Part shown: positions 54,289 to 63,762 of the stretch, in pieces
Layout of the letters: each line of letters starts with the position of its first letter
How positions within the stretch are numbered: the first letter of the stretch is position 1
Source: Enterovibrio calviensis DSM 14347
Lineage (GTDB): Bacteria; Pseudomonadota; Gammaproteobacteria; Enterobacterales; Vibrionaceae
Assembly (NCBI RefSeq): GCF_000621165.1
Contig: NZ_KK211217.1
Coordinates: forward strand, 186,001 to 250,000
Length of the DNA: 64,000 nt
Reading direction: 5' to 3'
Notes under the pieces: model-generated
What the model was told of the DNA's origin: nothing
The model's input: the letters and a program-made list of their open reading frames with translations, nothing else
The model's database searches: none
Position numbers and translations under genes: made by a program

Positions 54289-55548
54289 ATGCTTAGAAAT
54301 ATATCATGGTATGGTTTAGATAAAATATCAAAAGTTGTGTCAATTCTACTAACAAGCGTAGTGGCAAGTAAAACGCTTGGTGTTGAAGGTTATGGAGAAT
54401 ACTCATTCTACATCGCAATAAATACTATACTTTTACCAATTGCATTACTAGGGCTGGATGATTATTGCTATCAAAAATTAGTGTCAAGAAAGAAAGGAAG
54501 AACTGATATAATAATTGGGAATGTATTAAGCATTAGATTAATAGCAAACCTATTCATTCTAGCGTGTACATTCTTATTTATATATACATGCGATAGTTAT
54601 AATTCAGGCATGGTTTTAATATTAGTAACTAGTAACTTCTTTTCAATGCTTTCGATATATCAAATATTGAATAATGCAATATCCAAAAACAGAATAAATG
54701 CATTTTGTTCTAGTTTATGTACTTTTCTATTCGTCCTAGTGAAAGTGTATATATTTTACAATGAAGAATATATCAATATATTTTCGATGGTCATAGTGTA
54801 TTCGGTAGAGGTTTCCTTTTCACTAATTCTAACTGTTCTCTTTGTGGGGATTAAACCAAAATTTAGATTTGATCAGAAGGTAGTGAAAATACTCGTAATT
54901 AAGTCCTTACCTATGACAATATCAAGCCTTGCAATTGTGGTATATTATAAAATGGACCAAGTTATGCTTGGTTTAATGAGAGATTACACTCAAGTTTCTA
55001 TGTACTCTATACAATCTCAAGTGTTAATGGCCGTAAACTTGTTAATTCAAGTTTTAATTAATGGTAGTTATCCTAAATGGATTAATAATAACAAGCTGAA
55101 TTATGGTTATATTGAGGCTTTGTCAAGAGTATTGGTAGGGTTATCTATTTTAATGTGGATTTCTATATATATATTCATGGGGTTTATTGTTGATATTCTA
55201 TGGGGTAATGAATACTATGATGTAAGAAACTTGTTATTAATAACAGTTGTTGGAACACTATTTTCAGGTTTGGGTGCTATAGGTTCGAAAATTCTCACAT
55301 TCGAAAATTTACAAGTGTATAGAATGAAACGAGTTGTAATTGCGATGATAATAAACCTATTGCTAAATATTATGTTGATACCAAGCTATGGCTATTATGG
55401 AGCCGCAGTGGCAACCGTTGCATCTCAATTTTACTCGGGAGTTGTCGGGAATATTTGGTCAGAAAAAACAAGATGGATAGCTGTCAAGCAAATTAATTAT
55501 TTTAAAATTTGTAATTTCAGAGACTTGAAAGTTTTGTTTAGAGTTTAA
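54289..55548 (+). CDS. wzx: Wzx-like oligosaccharide flippase
   Basis: 419 residues with about twelve hydrophobic segments, MATE/Wzx build: starts LRNISWYGLDKISKVVSI, then KTLGVEGYGEYSF, a motif region common to Wzx proteins. It would move lipid-linked repeat units across the inner membrane for Wzy. Strongly AT-rich with many ATA codons, unlike wzc, so it begins an exchanged block. 180 bp separate it from wzc. Confidence 0.9.
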   Translation: MLRNISWYGLDKISKVVSILLTSVVASKTLGVEGYGEYSFYIAINTILLPIALLGLDDYCYQKLVSRKKGRTDIIIGNVLSIRLIANLFILACTFLFIYTCDSYNSGMVLILVTSNFFSMLSIYQILNNAISKNRINAFCSSLCTFLFVLVKVYIFYNEEYINIFSMVIVYSVEVSFSLILTVLFVGIKPKFRFDQKVVKILVIKSLPMTISSLAIVVYYKMDQVMLGLMRDYTQVSMYSIQSQVLMAVNLLIQVLINGSYPKWINNNKLNYGYIEALSRVLVGLSILMWISIYIFMGFIVDILWGNEYYDVRNLLLITVVGTLFSGLGAIGSKILTFENLQVYRMKRVVIAMIINLLLNIMLIPSYGYYGAAVATVASQFYSGVVGNIWSEKTRWIAVKQINYFKICNFRDLKVLFRV

Positions 55549-55583
55549 TATTTTAACCCCACAGTCAAATATATATTAAAATC

Positions 55584-56144
55584 ATGATTATTATAAAGTT
55601 TTTTATAGATAAAGTTTCTTTTGTTATTTCGCTTTTTTATATTTTCAAGTGGAAATTGGGGTTTAACTATAAAGACATAGCTATATCTCTATCCTTGATT
55701 CGAGGCAAGCTCGGTTACTCCGTTAGGCAAAAGTTTTATGAGAAAACATTACTTGCGTGCGGGATAGATCTAAAAGTTCACTTCGGTGCTTATATCGTTT
55801 ATCCTGAAACTACTATCGGTAATCGATGTAGTATAGAAGAGTATAGTGTTTTAAGCCTAGCAAGTGTTGGCAATGATGTGATAATCGCATCAAATGTTGT
55901 TCTGCTTAGCGGTTCTAATCACCATGAAATAGATAAGCTCGATGTTAAATTCCATGACTCATTATTGGTCTTGCCAGGAATAAAGTTAGGAGACAATATA
56001 TGGATTGGTGTTAACTCCGTTATTATGGGGGATGTACCATCAGGTTGCGTTATAGCAGCAGGAAGTGTAATTAATAAAAATTTACTAGTTAGTGATGCGG
56101 TATATGGAGGAGTTCCAGTAAAGTTAATTAGGAAAAGAGGTTGA
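55584..56144 (+). CDS. Hexapeptide-repeat acetyltransferase
   Basis: 186 residues. The N-terminal 60 residues are helical and basic; a left-handed beta-helix follows (YPETTIGNRCSIEEYSVLS, VLPGIKLGDNIWIGVNSVIMG, GGVPVKLIRKRG) with a catalytic-type His in SNHHEI. Serine-acetyltransferase-like sugar O- or N-acetyltransferase of the capsule repeat unit. AT-rich like its neighbours. Confidence 0.85.
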   Translation: MIIIKFFIDKVSFVISLFYIFKWKLGFNYKDIAISLSLIRGKLGYSVRQKFYEKTLLACGIDLKVHFGAYIVYPETTIGNRCSIEEYSVLSLASVGNDVIIASNVVLLSGSNHHEIDKLDVKFHDSLLVLPGIKLGDNIWIGVNSVIMGDVPSGCVIAAGSVINKNLLVSDAVYGGVPVKLIRKRG

Positions 56145-56145
56145 T

Positions 56146-57399
56146 GTGAAAAAAATTGTTTATTATTTTATAGTGGCTGTCCTATTTATTCTGTTATCAT
56201 TTTCTCCATATATATTATTAATTTCCTCTGGTTTTTCTCTAATATTAATTGGTGCTTCAAATCATAAAGACAATGGTGAATTGTTTTCATTTTCACTAAT
56301 TGTATTTACTATGGCATTAATTGTGTATGTATTGTCTATTCCGAATTTTCTAGTCTCTTCTGATGACTTTACATCTTATTATAATAACTTCGTCAATATG
56401 AATCATGGTGATGTTGGTATTGCTTTTGACGAATTCGGTTTAGAATTCGGGTTGCCCTTAATAAATTATTTTTTAACTTTTGTTATTGATGGTAATTATC
56501 CATATATATTTAAATTCTGGCACTCTTTATTAAATATTTCTATGCTTATTTTTCTTCTTATATATGTATCATCTAAAAAGAAGCTTAATAAAAAAGAAAT
56601 GCTATTGTTATTTTCTTTTGTATTTATCCTTTATAAATTGCCGCAACAACTACATCTTATGAGACAAGGGTATGCAAGTTATTTTGTTTTATTTGCCCTG
56701 TTCTCAGAGAAGAAATCAAGCAGATGCCTATTTTTACTAATTGGGAGTTTGTTTCACCTTTCGACAGTGGTTATTTTCCCCTTTCTTTGGTTGATGTTTA
56801 AAGTTGAAAGTTTAAAATCCGTTTTCAAATATAGTTTTGCATTCTTATTGATGTCATTTGTTTTTTTCTCTATATCAAAGATGGGCTTGTTTTTTAATGT
56901 TCCGCTATTAAGTAAATTTAACTTCATTCTAGGATATTTAGGTTCTGATGAACATATAGATAGAACAGTTTCTGAAGTTCTAAAAGCATTATTATATTTT
57001 TACCCACTGATATTTTTATCGATATACTATCGATGGAAAAATAAAACCACCACTAATGAGAGTTGTTTTATTCTTGTTAGTCTATCATTCCTATTAGCAT
57101 TTTCAATGTTTCCAGGTCTAGGAATGAGGGTTTACATGCCCATATTTTCAATTTTTCTAGGCTACTATTACTTTTCTTTAATAAAAAATCAACCCGTGGC
57201 TGTAAAGCTCTCTTGCCTTGCTTTTCTATTTTTAATGCTAAATGTTAATTGGGTTTTTAATTCAGAACTATTTTATTACCAGTATCCAATGTATAGTTTA
57301 GAGCCTTTTTACTATTTAGACGTCTGGCAGGAAGAAAAAGACTTAATATGTAGAGAATGCCTTCCTTATTTCTATGAAATAGATAATAAATATAAGTGA
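56146..57399 (+). CDS. wzy: Wzy-like polysaccharide polymerase (EpsG type)
   Basis: 417 residues with about ten to twelve membrane segments and a central periplasmic/cytoplasmic loop. The segment KLPQQLHLMRQGYASYFVL with a conserved Arg resembles the EpsG/Wzy family. Polymerases diverge strongly, so the call rests on topology, this motif and neighbours (wzx, glycosyltransferases). GTG start with AGAGG upstream. Only large polytopic protein of the operon besides Wzx and the WecA-like gene. Confidence 0.82.
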   Translation: MKKIVYYFIVAVLFILLSFSPYILLISSGFSLILIGASNHKDNGELFSFSLIVFTMALIVYVLSIPNFLVSSDDFTSYYNNFVNMNHGDVGIAFDEFGLEFGLPLINYFLTFVIDGNYPYIFKFWHSLLNISMLIFLLIYVSSKKKLNKKEMLLLFSFVFILYKLPQQLHLMRQGYASYFVLFALFSEKKSSRCLFLLIGSLFHLSTVVIFPFLWLMFKVESLKSVFKYSFAFLLMSFVFFSISKMGLFFNVPLLSKFNFILGYLGSDEHIDRTVSEVLKALLYFYPLIFLSIYYRWKNKTTTNESCFILVSLSFLLAFSMFPGLGMRVYMPIFSIFLGYYYFSLIKNQPVAVKLSCLAFLFLMLNVNWVFNSELFYYQYPMYSLEPFYYLDVWQEEKDLICRECLPYFYEIDNKYK

Positions 57400-57404
57400 G
57401 AGTT

Positions 57405-58340
57405 ATGAGAGTTAGCGTTGTAATTCCATATTTTAATGATTCTGAATTTGTCAAAACCTGTATAGATAGTGTTTTAAATCAAACATTAAAACCTTTAGAA
57501 ATAATCCTAATAGATGATTTCTCTTCTGATAGTGATATATTAATTAATATATTGAAAGGTTTTGATGATAATAAAATTAAATTATACAGGAATAAGGAAA
57601 ATAAAAATGGAGCATTCTCAAGAAATCTTGGAATTGAAAGATCGGTTGGAGATTATATTGCCTTACTGGATGCTGACGATTTTTGGGAGAATGATCATTT
57701 AGAAAAAAGTTTATCATTTGCAGTTGAGACTGATAGCGATTTTGTTTATTCAAATGTAACTGAAATCAGAGGCTGTGCATATCATAGGAGAGAAGTCACA
57801 GATTATAAAAATGTCGTTGGACATCCTTGCAATATACTTCTTTACTCTCCGCCACAAACAAATTCTTTTTTATTCTCTAAAAAAGTTAGAGAATTATTGA
57901 AATTTGATGAGACATTACGTCGACATCAAGATTATCAATATCTATCTGAAGCACTACTAATCGAAGATATTAAAGTAAATTACTTAGATGTGTATACTAC
58001 TTTTTATCGTGAGAGAACATCAAATAAACCAGTTATTAACTATAAATCTATCTTCGGTTTCTGGGTAAGATATGTTAATCATATTGATAGAGGGAGGCTA
58101 AAATATAAACTTTGGAATATTGTTGCAGGTGGTTTGCGAGACAGAAGAGTCAACGCTATAGAGTTAATCGAAGATGCTAACCTACAATTGATTTTCGGCG
58201 AGATGAATGTCTACAAACTCATCAGAAAAACCAAATCAGATTTTATAGTAAGAGTTTTTGTAAACCTCTATTTCTATATATTCCTTGATAAGTGCGGGAA
58301 AATTTTAAAGGCCGTTGTAAGAAATGAAGAGAAAAATTAG
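57405..58340 (+). CDS. GT2-family glycosyltransferase
   Basis: 311 residues from ATG 57405 (the frame opens at GTG 57396, overlapping the wzy stop). GT2 signature: VSVVIPYFNDSEFV, SVLNQTLKPLEIILIDDFSSD, NLGIERSVGDYIALLDADDFW. It ends in an amphipathic, basic region. Capsule repeat-unit assembly; donor and acceptor unknown. AT-rich. Confidence 0.9.
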   Translation: MRVSVVIPYFNDSEFVKTCIDSVLNQTLKPLEIILIDDFSSDSDILINILKGFDDNKIKLYRNKENKNGAFSRNLGIERSVGDYIALLDADDFWENDHLEKSLSFAVETDSDFVYSNVTEIRGCAYHRREVTDYKNVVGHPCNILLYSPPQTNSFLFSKKVRELLKFDETLRRHQDYQYLSEALLIEDIKVNYLDVYTTFYRERTSNKPVINYKSIFGFWVRYVNHIDRGRLKYKLWNIVAGGLRDRRVNAIELIEDANLQLIFGEMNVYKLIRKTKSDFIVRVFVNLYFYIFLDKCGKILKAVVRNEEKN

Positions 58341-59457
58341 TATATTAAGTGATATTTCATACTCTGATTATCAGCACGTGAATCAAATGTTGTATAGGAA
58401 TATTCATGATAATAATAATGATGAAGTAGAAGTTTTTTTTCTTCAGCGTTTTCTAATGAATACTTTAAAAATAAAATACATTAAAAAAATAATTTTAAAA
58501 TTTATTTTTTTGGTAAGAAAAAGCATAAATTCTAAAGTGAGAAAAAATGCTAAATCTGATCACGATCCTATCCGGAAAAAATATAAAAACATAATTAACG
58601 TTATAAATATACCATCAAAGAGTTGTTTTTTTGATTTTGTTAATTTAATTATTATTTCACTCCAGAGTAAAAAGGTTCCTAAAAAAGGAACGGTAATTAC
58701 ATTTTTACCTAGCAAGGCATTGTCATTGATGCTTGGAAGATTTGATGATATAGTTTATTACTGTGTGCATGATAGTCATATGCAATCATATCATAAAAGA
58801 AATAGTGATTATGAAATAGATTTGGTGAATAAATCTAGATTGGTTTTTTGTGATAATGAAACTGTTTTGCATAGGCTCGCTGATGGTGAAGAAATATATA
58901 ATATTTTTGATTCGGAAATAAAAAAAGGTAAGTTCTACCTCGTGCCACCCCCAGTTCCTAAAGAGTTTTACAAAATAATCTCCGTCGAAAATGAATTTGA
59001 TTTCATATATTATGGCTCAATTCATCAGGATATAGATGTTGATCTTATTAGAAATTTATCACTAAAGTATTCAGTTTTGATAGTGTCATTTCAAAGATTT
59101 AATTTTTCAGAACATGAGAATATAACCTTTATTTCGGCAACACCTAACTTAGAACTCTTATCTAATTACATATCAAGATCGAAAGCTATTTTGTTTCCTT
59201 ATACAAATAGCTTTTTCATGAATACAGTATCTCCTGCGAAATTATATCAATCAATGGCAACAAAGAAGCCTATATATTGTAGTAATTTGAAACTGACAGA
59301 AGAATTTCAACTGGAACCTATTTCTATTGGTATCATAAGAGATTTAAATATGTCTGAAATAATCAGCAAAGAGTATATGGATGTAAATAGATATGATGAA
59401 AGAGTGATACTCGATCTAGTTAGCCAATTAATCGTTTGTGAAACCAAGGATAAGTAA
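58324..59457 (+). CDS. GT-B-type glycosyltransferase
   Basis: 377 residues. Weakly conserved N-terminal half rich in Lys and Asn. The C-terminal half looks like GT1/GT4-type or GumK-like transferases: [47 protein letters not shown]. Very AT-rich, the lowest GC of the window by eye. Overlaps the previous gene by 17 bp and ugd by one base (TAATG). Confidence 0.78.
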   Translation: MKRKISILSDISYSDYQHVNQMLYRNIHDNNNDEVEVFFLQRFLMNTLKIKYIKKIILKFIFLVRKSINSKVRKNAKSDHDPIRKKYKNIINVINIPSKSCFFDFVNLIIISLQSKKVPKKGTVITFLPSKALSLMLGRFDDIVYYCVHDSHMQSYHKRNSDYEIDLVNKSRLVFCDNETVLHRLADGEEIYNIFDSEIKKGKFYLVPPPVPKEFYKIISVENEFDFIYYGSIHQDIDVDLIRNLSLKYSVLIVSFQRFNFSEHENITFISATPNLELLSNYISRSKAILFPYTNSFFMNTVSPAKLYQSMATKKPIYCSNLKLTEEFQLEPISIGIIRDLNMSEIISKEYMDVNRYDERVILDLVSQLIVCETKDK

Positions 59458-60623
59458 TGAAAATTGCAGTTGCTGGGACTGGATATGTTGGACTCTCCAA
59501 TGCGATGCTGTTAGCTCAAAATAATGAAGTTATTGCCATTGATATTGTTAAGGAAAAAGTTGAGTTACTAAACGATAAAATTTCTCCAATTGTAGATGAA
59601 GAAATTGAATGTTTTTTGAAAGAAAAAAAAATTAGATTTTATGCTACGACTGACAAGAAAGAAGCCTACAAGGATGCTGACTTTGTCATCATTTCTACGC
59701 CCACCGATTATGATGTGGAAACCAACTTCTTCAATACATCAACTATAGAGTCTGTTATCCAAGATGTGATGATGATTAATCCAAATGCGGTAATGGTGAT
59801 TAAATCAACTGTTCCTGTGGGTTATACCCAGCGTATTAAAAAAGAATTAGGTTGTGAGAATATTTTGTTCTCACCAGAATTTCTTCGCGAGGGCAAAGCA
59901 CTCTACGATAATCTTTACCCTTCCCGTATCATAGTTGGTGAACGAAGTGAACGTGCTAAAGTTTTTGCAAATCTCTTAGTACAGGGAGCAGTTAAAGATA
60001 ATATTGAGGTCTTATTTACAGATTCAACCGAAGCAGAAGCAGTTAAATTATTCTCAAATACATATCTTGCAATGCGTGTGGCCTACTTCAATGAACTGGA
60101 TTCTTATGCCGAATCTCATGGTCTTGATACTCGGCAGATCATTGAGGGTGTTGGTTTAGACCCTCGTATTGGTAGCCACTACAACAACCCGTCATTTGGT
60201 TACGGTGGTTACTGTCTACCGAAAGACACGAAACAGTTGCGCGCAAACTATCAGGATGTACCTAACTGCCTAATCAATGCGATTGTAGATGCCAACACAA
60301 CTCGTAAAGACTTCGTTGCTGATTCTATTCTTCGTAAGAATCCAAAAGTCGTTGGTATCTATCGCCTGATCATGAAGTCTGGGTCCGATAACTTCCGCGC
60401 TTCTTCTATCCAAGGCATCATGAAGCGCCTCAAAGCCAAAGGCATAGAAGTGATCGTGTATGAACCTGTACTTCAAGAAAAAGAGTTCTTCAACTCTGAA
60501 GTGATAGTCAGTATTGATGCATTTAAGGCGAAATCTGATGTGATCGTTTCTAACCGTATGTCGGAAGAATTGGCGGATGTTTCTACTAAGGTTTATACCC
60601 GTGATTTGTTTGGGTTAGATTGA
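59457..60623 (+). CDS. ugd: UDP-glucose 6-dehydrogenase Ugd
   Basis: 388 residues, the short bacterial form. Oxidises UDP-glucose to UDP-glucuronate, so the capsule probably contains an acidic sugar. Motifs: [11 protein letters not shown] at the N-terminus, [28 protein letters not shown], catalytic Cys in [14 protein letters not shown]. Codon use and GC change inside the gene: the first 600 bp are AT-rich with a run of nine A (59623-59631), the last third is GC-richer. This looks like a recombination joint. Confidence 0.95.
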   Translation: MKIAVAGTGYVGLSNAMLLAQNNEVIAIDIVKEKVELLNDKISPIVDEEIECFLKEKKIRFYATTDKKEAYKDADFVIISTPTDYDVETNFFNTSTIESVIQDVMMINPNAVMVIKSTVPVGYTQRIKKELGCENILFSPEFLREGKALYDNLYPSRIIVGERSERAKVFANLLVQGAVKDNIEVLFTDSTEAEAVKLFSNTYLAMRVAYFNELDSYAESHGLDTRQIIEGVGLDPRIGSHYNNPSFGYGGYCLPKDTKQLRANYQDVPNCLINAIVDANTTRKDFVADSILRKNPKVVGIYRLIMKSGSDNFRASSIQGIMKRLKAKGIEVIVYEPVLQEKEFFNSEVIVSIDAFKAKSDVIVSNRMSEELADVSTKVYTRDLFGLD

Positions 60624-60635
60624 GGGGTGGGAGGA

Positions 60636-61451
60636 ATGTCAAAAGTCGCGGTTATTATGAGTGTATATCGCTCAGATAATATTGAAGATATGAAAGTCGC
60701 GGTTAAAAGTATCTTAGAACAGAGTTATAAAAACGCTCATCTTTTTTTGTACAGAGATGGTGTGGTTCCTTTTGAACTTAACCAATTTCTTTTGGAATTG
60801 GTGGAAAACAAAAATATAACGTTGTACGAGTCTGAGGAAAATAGAGGTTTGGCAGTTGGCCTTAACACTCTTATCGATAAGGTACTTAGTATTGATAGTT
60901 ATGAATATATTGCTCGAATGGACTCGGATGATGTTTCTAGGTGTGAGAGATTTCACCGCCAAGTCGAATTTTTAAAAGCTAATCCGTTAGTAGATGTATG
61001 TGGAACCTCATGCAAAGAGTTTGGTGCTTCATTTGCTCTTGATGAAAAACATCTGCCCGAAAGTCATGAAGATCTTTTAGATTTTAGTATTGTTCGTTGT
61101 CCATTTATCCACCCAACAGTAATGTTTAGAGCTCGAGTCTTCGAATCCGGTGTTCGATACCCAACAAACACATCGTTTACAGAGGATATGGCGCTATGGT
61201 TTGAGCTACTCTCCAAAGGCTACAGATTTTCTAATATTAGAGAGGTGTTGCTCGACTATCGTCTAAATGAAAATACTATCAAACGACGAAAGGGCTTTGG
61301 TAAGGCTCTAAGTGAAGTCAAAGTTAGGCTTTATCATATGGTGAAGCTTCGCCGAATATCGATTAAGTCTACATTACTCATATTATCGAGACTCGCTTTC
61401 CACATATTGCCCGACTCAGCGATGAAGTTCGCATACAAGAAAGCCCGATAG
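60636..61451 (+). CDS. GT2-family glycosyltransferase
   Basis: 271 residues from ATG 60636 (open frame begins GTG 60627). GT2: VAVIMSVYRSDN, SILEQSYKNAHLFLYRDG, EENRGLAVGLNTLID, YIARMDSDDVSRCERF, then FTEDMALWFELL. Resembles amylovoran/galactosyltransferase-like GT2 enzymes. Between ugd and galU, completing the repeat-unit assembly set. Confidence 0.9.
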   Translation: MSKVAVIMSVYRSDNIEDMKVAVKSILEQSYKNAHLFLYRDGVVPFELNQFLLELVENKNITLYESEENRGLAVGLNTLIDKVLSIDSYEYIARMDSDDVSRCERFHRQVEFLKANPLVDVCGTSCKEFGASFALDEKHLPESHEDLLDFSIVRCPFIHPTVMFRARVFESGVRYPTNTSFTEDMALWFELLSKGYRFSNIREVLLDYRLNENTIKRRKGFGKALSEVKVRLYHMVKLRRISIKSTLLILSRLAFHILPDSAMKFAYKKAR

Positions 61452-61461
61452 AGAACAAAAG

Positions 61462-62289
61462 ATGATCAAAAAATGTCTATTCCCCGCAGCTGGCTACGGG
61501 ACACGCTTTTTACCAGCAACCAAATCCATGCCGAAAGAAATGATGCCTATCGTTAACAAACCGTTAATAGAATACGGCGTTGACGAAGCCATTCAGGCCG
61601 GTATGACGGACATGTGTATTGTCACAGGCCGTGGTAAGCACTCTTTGATGGATCACTTCGATAAGAACTACGAATTGGAACATCAAATATCAGGCACCAG
61701 CAAAGAAGCATTATTGAACGATATCCGCGATGTAATTGATTCGGCTAACTTCACTTATATTCGTCAGCATGAAATGAAAGGCTTAGGTCATGCAATTTTG
61801 ACCGGTCGTGCATTGGTGGGTGATGAACCATTTGCGGTGGTGTTGGCGGATGACCTTTGCATTAACAAAGAGCAAGGCGTGTTGGCGCAAATGGCGGCGC
61901 TGTATAAGCAGTTCCGCTGCTCCATTGTTGCCGTTGAAGAAGTGCCTGCGGATGAAACCCACAAGTACGGTGTGATTGCGGGTGAGGCGTTAACCGATAA
62001 CTTGATGCGCGTGACTGACATGGTTGAGAAACCAGAACAAGGCACAGCACCAAGTAACTTGGCGATCATTGGTCGTTATATCCTGACGCCAGATATTTTC
62101 GACATTATTGAAAATACCCCACCAGGCAAAGGCGGCGAAATTCAGATTACGGATGCGCTATTGCAACAAGCGAAGAGCGGTTGTGTGTTGGCGTATAAGT
62201 TTGACGGTAAGCGCTTTGACTGTGGCAGTGTGGAAGGGTTTATTGAAGCGACGAATTATTGTTTTGAGAATATCTATCAGCATAGCTGA
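61462..62289 (+). CDS. galU: UTP-glucose-1-phosphate uridylyltransferase GalU
   Basis: 275 residues. Supplies UDP-glucose for Ugd and for glycosyltransferases. Signature AAGYGTRFLPATKSMPKEMMP, then LADDLCINKE and VEKPEQGTAPSNLAIIGRYIL. GC-richer than the upstream genes and typical of core genome. Ten bases after the preceding glycosyltransferase. Confidence 0.96.
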   Translation: MIKKCLFPAAGYGTRFLPATKSMPKEMMPIVNKPLIEYGVDEAIQAGMTDMCIVTGRGKHSLMDHFDKNYELEHQISGTSKEALLNDIRDVIDSANFTYIRQHEMKGLGHAILTGRALVGDEPFAVVLADDLCINKEQGVLAQMAALYKQFRCSIVAVEEVPADETHKYGVIAGEALTDNLMRVTDMVEKPEQGTAPSNLAIIGRYILTPDIFDIIENTPPGKGGEIQITDALLQQAKSGCVLAYKFDGKRFDCGSVEGFIEATNYCFENIYQHS

Positions 62290-62326
62290 TAACAGGTTTC
62301 GAGATGCGAGAAAGTGCAGAGTATTT

Positions 62327-62354
62327 TATCTCGTATCTCGTATCTCGTATCTCG
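62327..62354 (+). repeat. 7-bp tandem repeat
   Basis: Four perfect copies of TATCTCG in the galU-wecA gap, with a related GAGATGCGAG just upstream. Simple intergenic repeat; no function seen. Confidence 0.9.
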
Positions 62355-62442
62355 TACCTAGCACCATCTCTGTTTTACAAACTCCCGCCAACCCTCACCC
62401 TCTGAGGCTAGGCTACCCTCCATAACCAAAAATTGAATCCTT

Positions 62443-63519
62443 ATGTCATTGGCTATTTTAACAACGTTTTTGTTGTCTTTTGTGCTGCTTTTCGTTCTGC
62501 GAAAGGTGGCGAAAAAAATTGGTCTTGTCGATAAACCGAACGAGCGTAAGCACCATAAAGGTGCGGTTCCGCTTGTTGGGGGCGTGTCCATTTATATTGC
62601 GGTGTTGTTGGCATCGCTTATCTACATCGATAAAACACCCGATGATGTGCTTTATCTTTTCTGTGGCGCGGTATTGATTGTTGTTGGTGTCTTGGACGAC
62701 AAATTTGATATCAGCTTTAAAGTACGTTTGTTTGTGCAGGCCGGTATTTCGCTAGCAATGATCTTCGTGGCGAATTTGAGCCTCGAAAGCTTAGGCAGCA
62801 TCGCCGGTAACGTGCCATTATTTTTGCCTGATTGGGTGAGCTATGCCGTAACCATTATCGCGGTCATCGGTGCCATCAATGCCTTTAATATGGTGGATGG
62901 TATCGATGGCTTGCTCGGTGGGCTTGCTTCTGTGTCTTTTGGTGCGCTTGCGATTATGTTTTGGTGGGGCGGTCAGAATATGTTGGCAGCGAACTGCGTG
63001 ATGATGATTGCGGCACTTGTGCCTTACATTTTGTTGAACCTGGGTATTCCTCTTGGGCAGCGTTTTCGAATCTTTATGGGCGATGCGGGCAGTATGTTGA
63101 TTGGCTTCACCGTGGTATGGATGTTGATCCGCGCCTCGCAAGTTGAGCACACGGACACCATTCGCCCAGTGGCAGCCCTTTGGATTATTGCGCTTCCGTT
63201 GATGGACATGGCGACCATTATGGTACGTCGTGTTCGTAAAGGGCACTCGCCATTTAAGCCTGACCGTGAGCACTTACATCATATTTTTCAACGAATAGGT
63301 TTGTCGTCGCGTATGACTTTGGTGGTGATCTGTGGCTTAGCCGCGAGCTTTGCAGCGATCGGCATTCTTGGTGAAGTGCACCAAGTAGGTGAAACCGCGA
63401 TGTTTATTGGCTTTATGGCGTTGTTTGCTGCGTATTTTGCAACAATTAACCATATTTTCCGTATAACCGCGAAAATCCGTCAGTGCATGGGGAAAGAGCC
63501 GTTGATGGAAGTGGCTTAA
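62443..63519 (+). CDS. wecA: WecA-like undecaprenyl-phosphate sugar-1-phosphate transferase
   Basis: 358 residues, eleven or so membrane helices, MraY/WecA family. Motifs: VDKPNERKHHKGAVPLVGG, the Asp pair VLDDKFD, NAFNMVDGIDGLLGG, GDAGSMLIGF, and DREHLHHIF (His motif of WecA). Transfers a HexNAc-1-phosphate, usually GlcNAc, to undecaprenyl phosphate. It ends the capsule operon and may start capsule or ECA-like glycans. The monotopic transferase at 42272 is a second, separate initiator. Confidence 0.92.
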   Translation: MSLAILTTFLLSFVLLFVLRKVAKKIGLVDKPNERKHHKGAVPLVGGVSIYIAVLLASLIYIDKTPDDVLYLFCGAVLIVVGVLDDKFDISFKVRLFVQAGISLAMIFVANLSLESLGSIAGNVPLFLPDWVSYAVTIIAVIGAINAFNMVDGIDGLLGGLASVSFGALAIMFWWGGQNMLAANCVMMIAALVPYILLNLGIPLGQRFRIFMGDAGSMLIGFTVVWMLIRASQVEHTDTIRPVAALWIIALPLMDMATIMVRRVRKGHSPFKPDREHLHHIFQRIGLSSRMTLVVICGLAASFAAIGILGEVHQVGETAMFIGFMALFAAYFATINHIFRITAKIRQCMGKEPLMEVA

Positions 63520-63685
63520 GACCGGGGCCTAGGAAGAGCGATGAGCGTTCCTAGGTTCTGCTGAGAGCGGAAGAGCTCGAAGGGCATAAATGGCAGGGAC
63601 CAGATAAGAGAAAGAGCAGATCAGAGCAGGGAAAGCGGTACTGGGAATTCGGCTTAGGTTGTGCAATGTATTCTGACTGAGAATG

Positions 63686-63716
63686 GAAAGGCGATGGGGA
63701 AACCATCGCCTTTTAT
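63686..63716. terminator. Terminator after the capsule operon
   Basis: AAGGCGATGG pairs with CCATCGCCTT around GGAAA, with A-rich and T-rich flanks; it can serve both the wecA side and the converging minus-strand gene. Confidence 0.75.
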
Positions 63717-63762
63717 GATCTAAAACGTTGTGTATCTATGAAGATAACATTAGAAAACTGCG

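Noticed and set aside
62818-63273. 151-residue minus-strand frame inside the wecA-like gene
   Set aside because: His/Arg/Asn-rich antisense shadow without start context.
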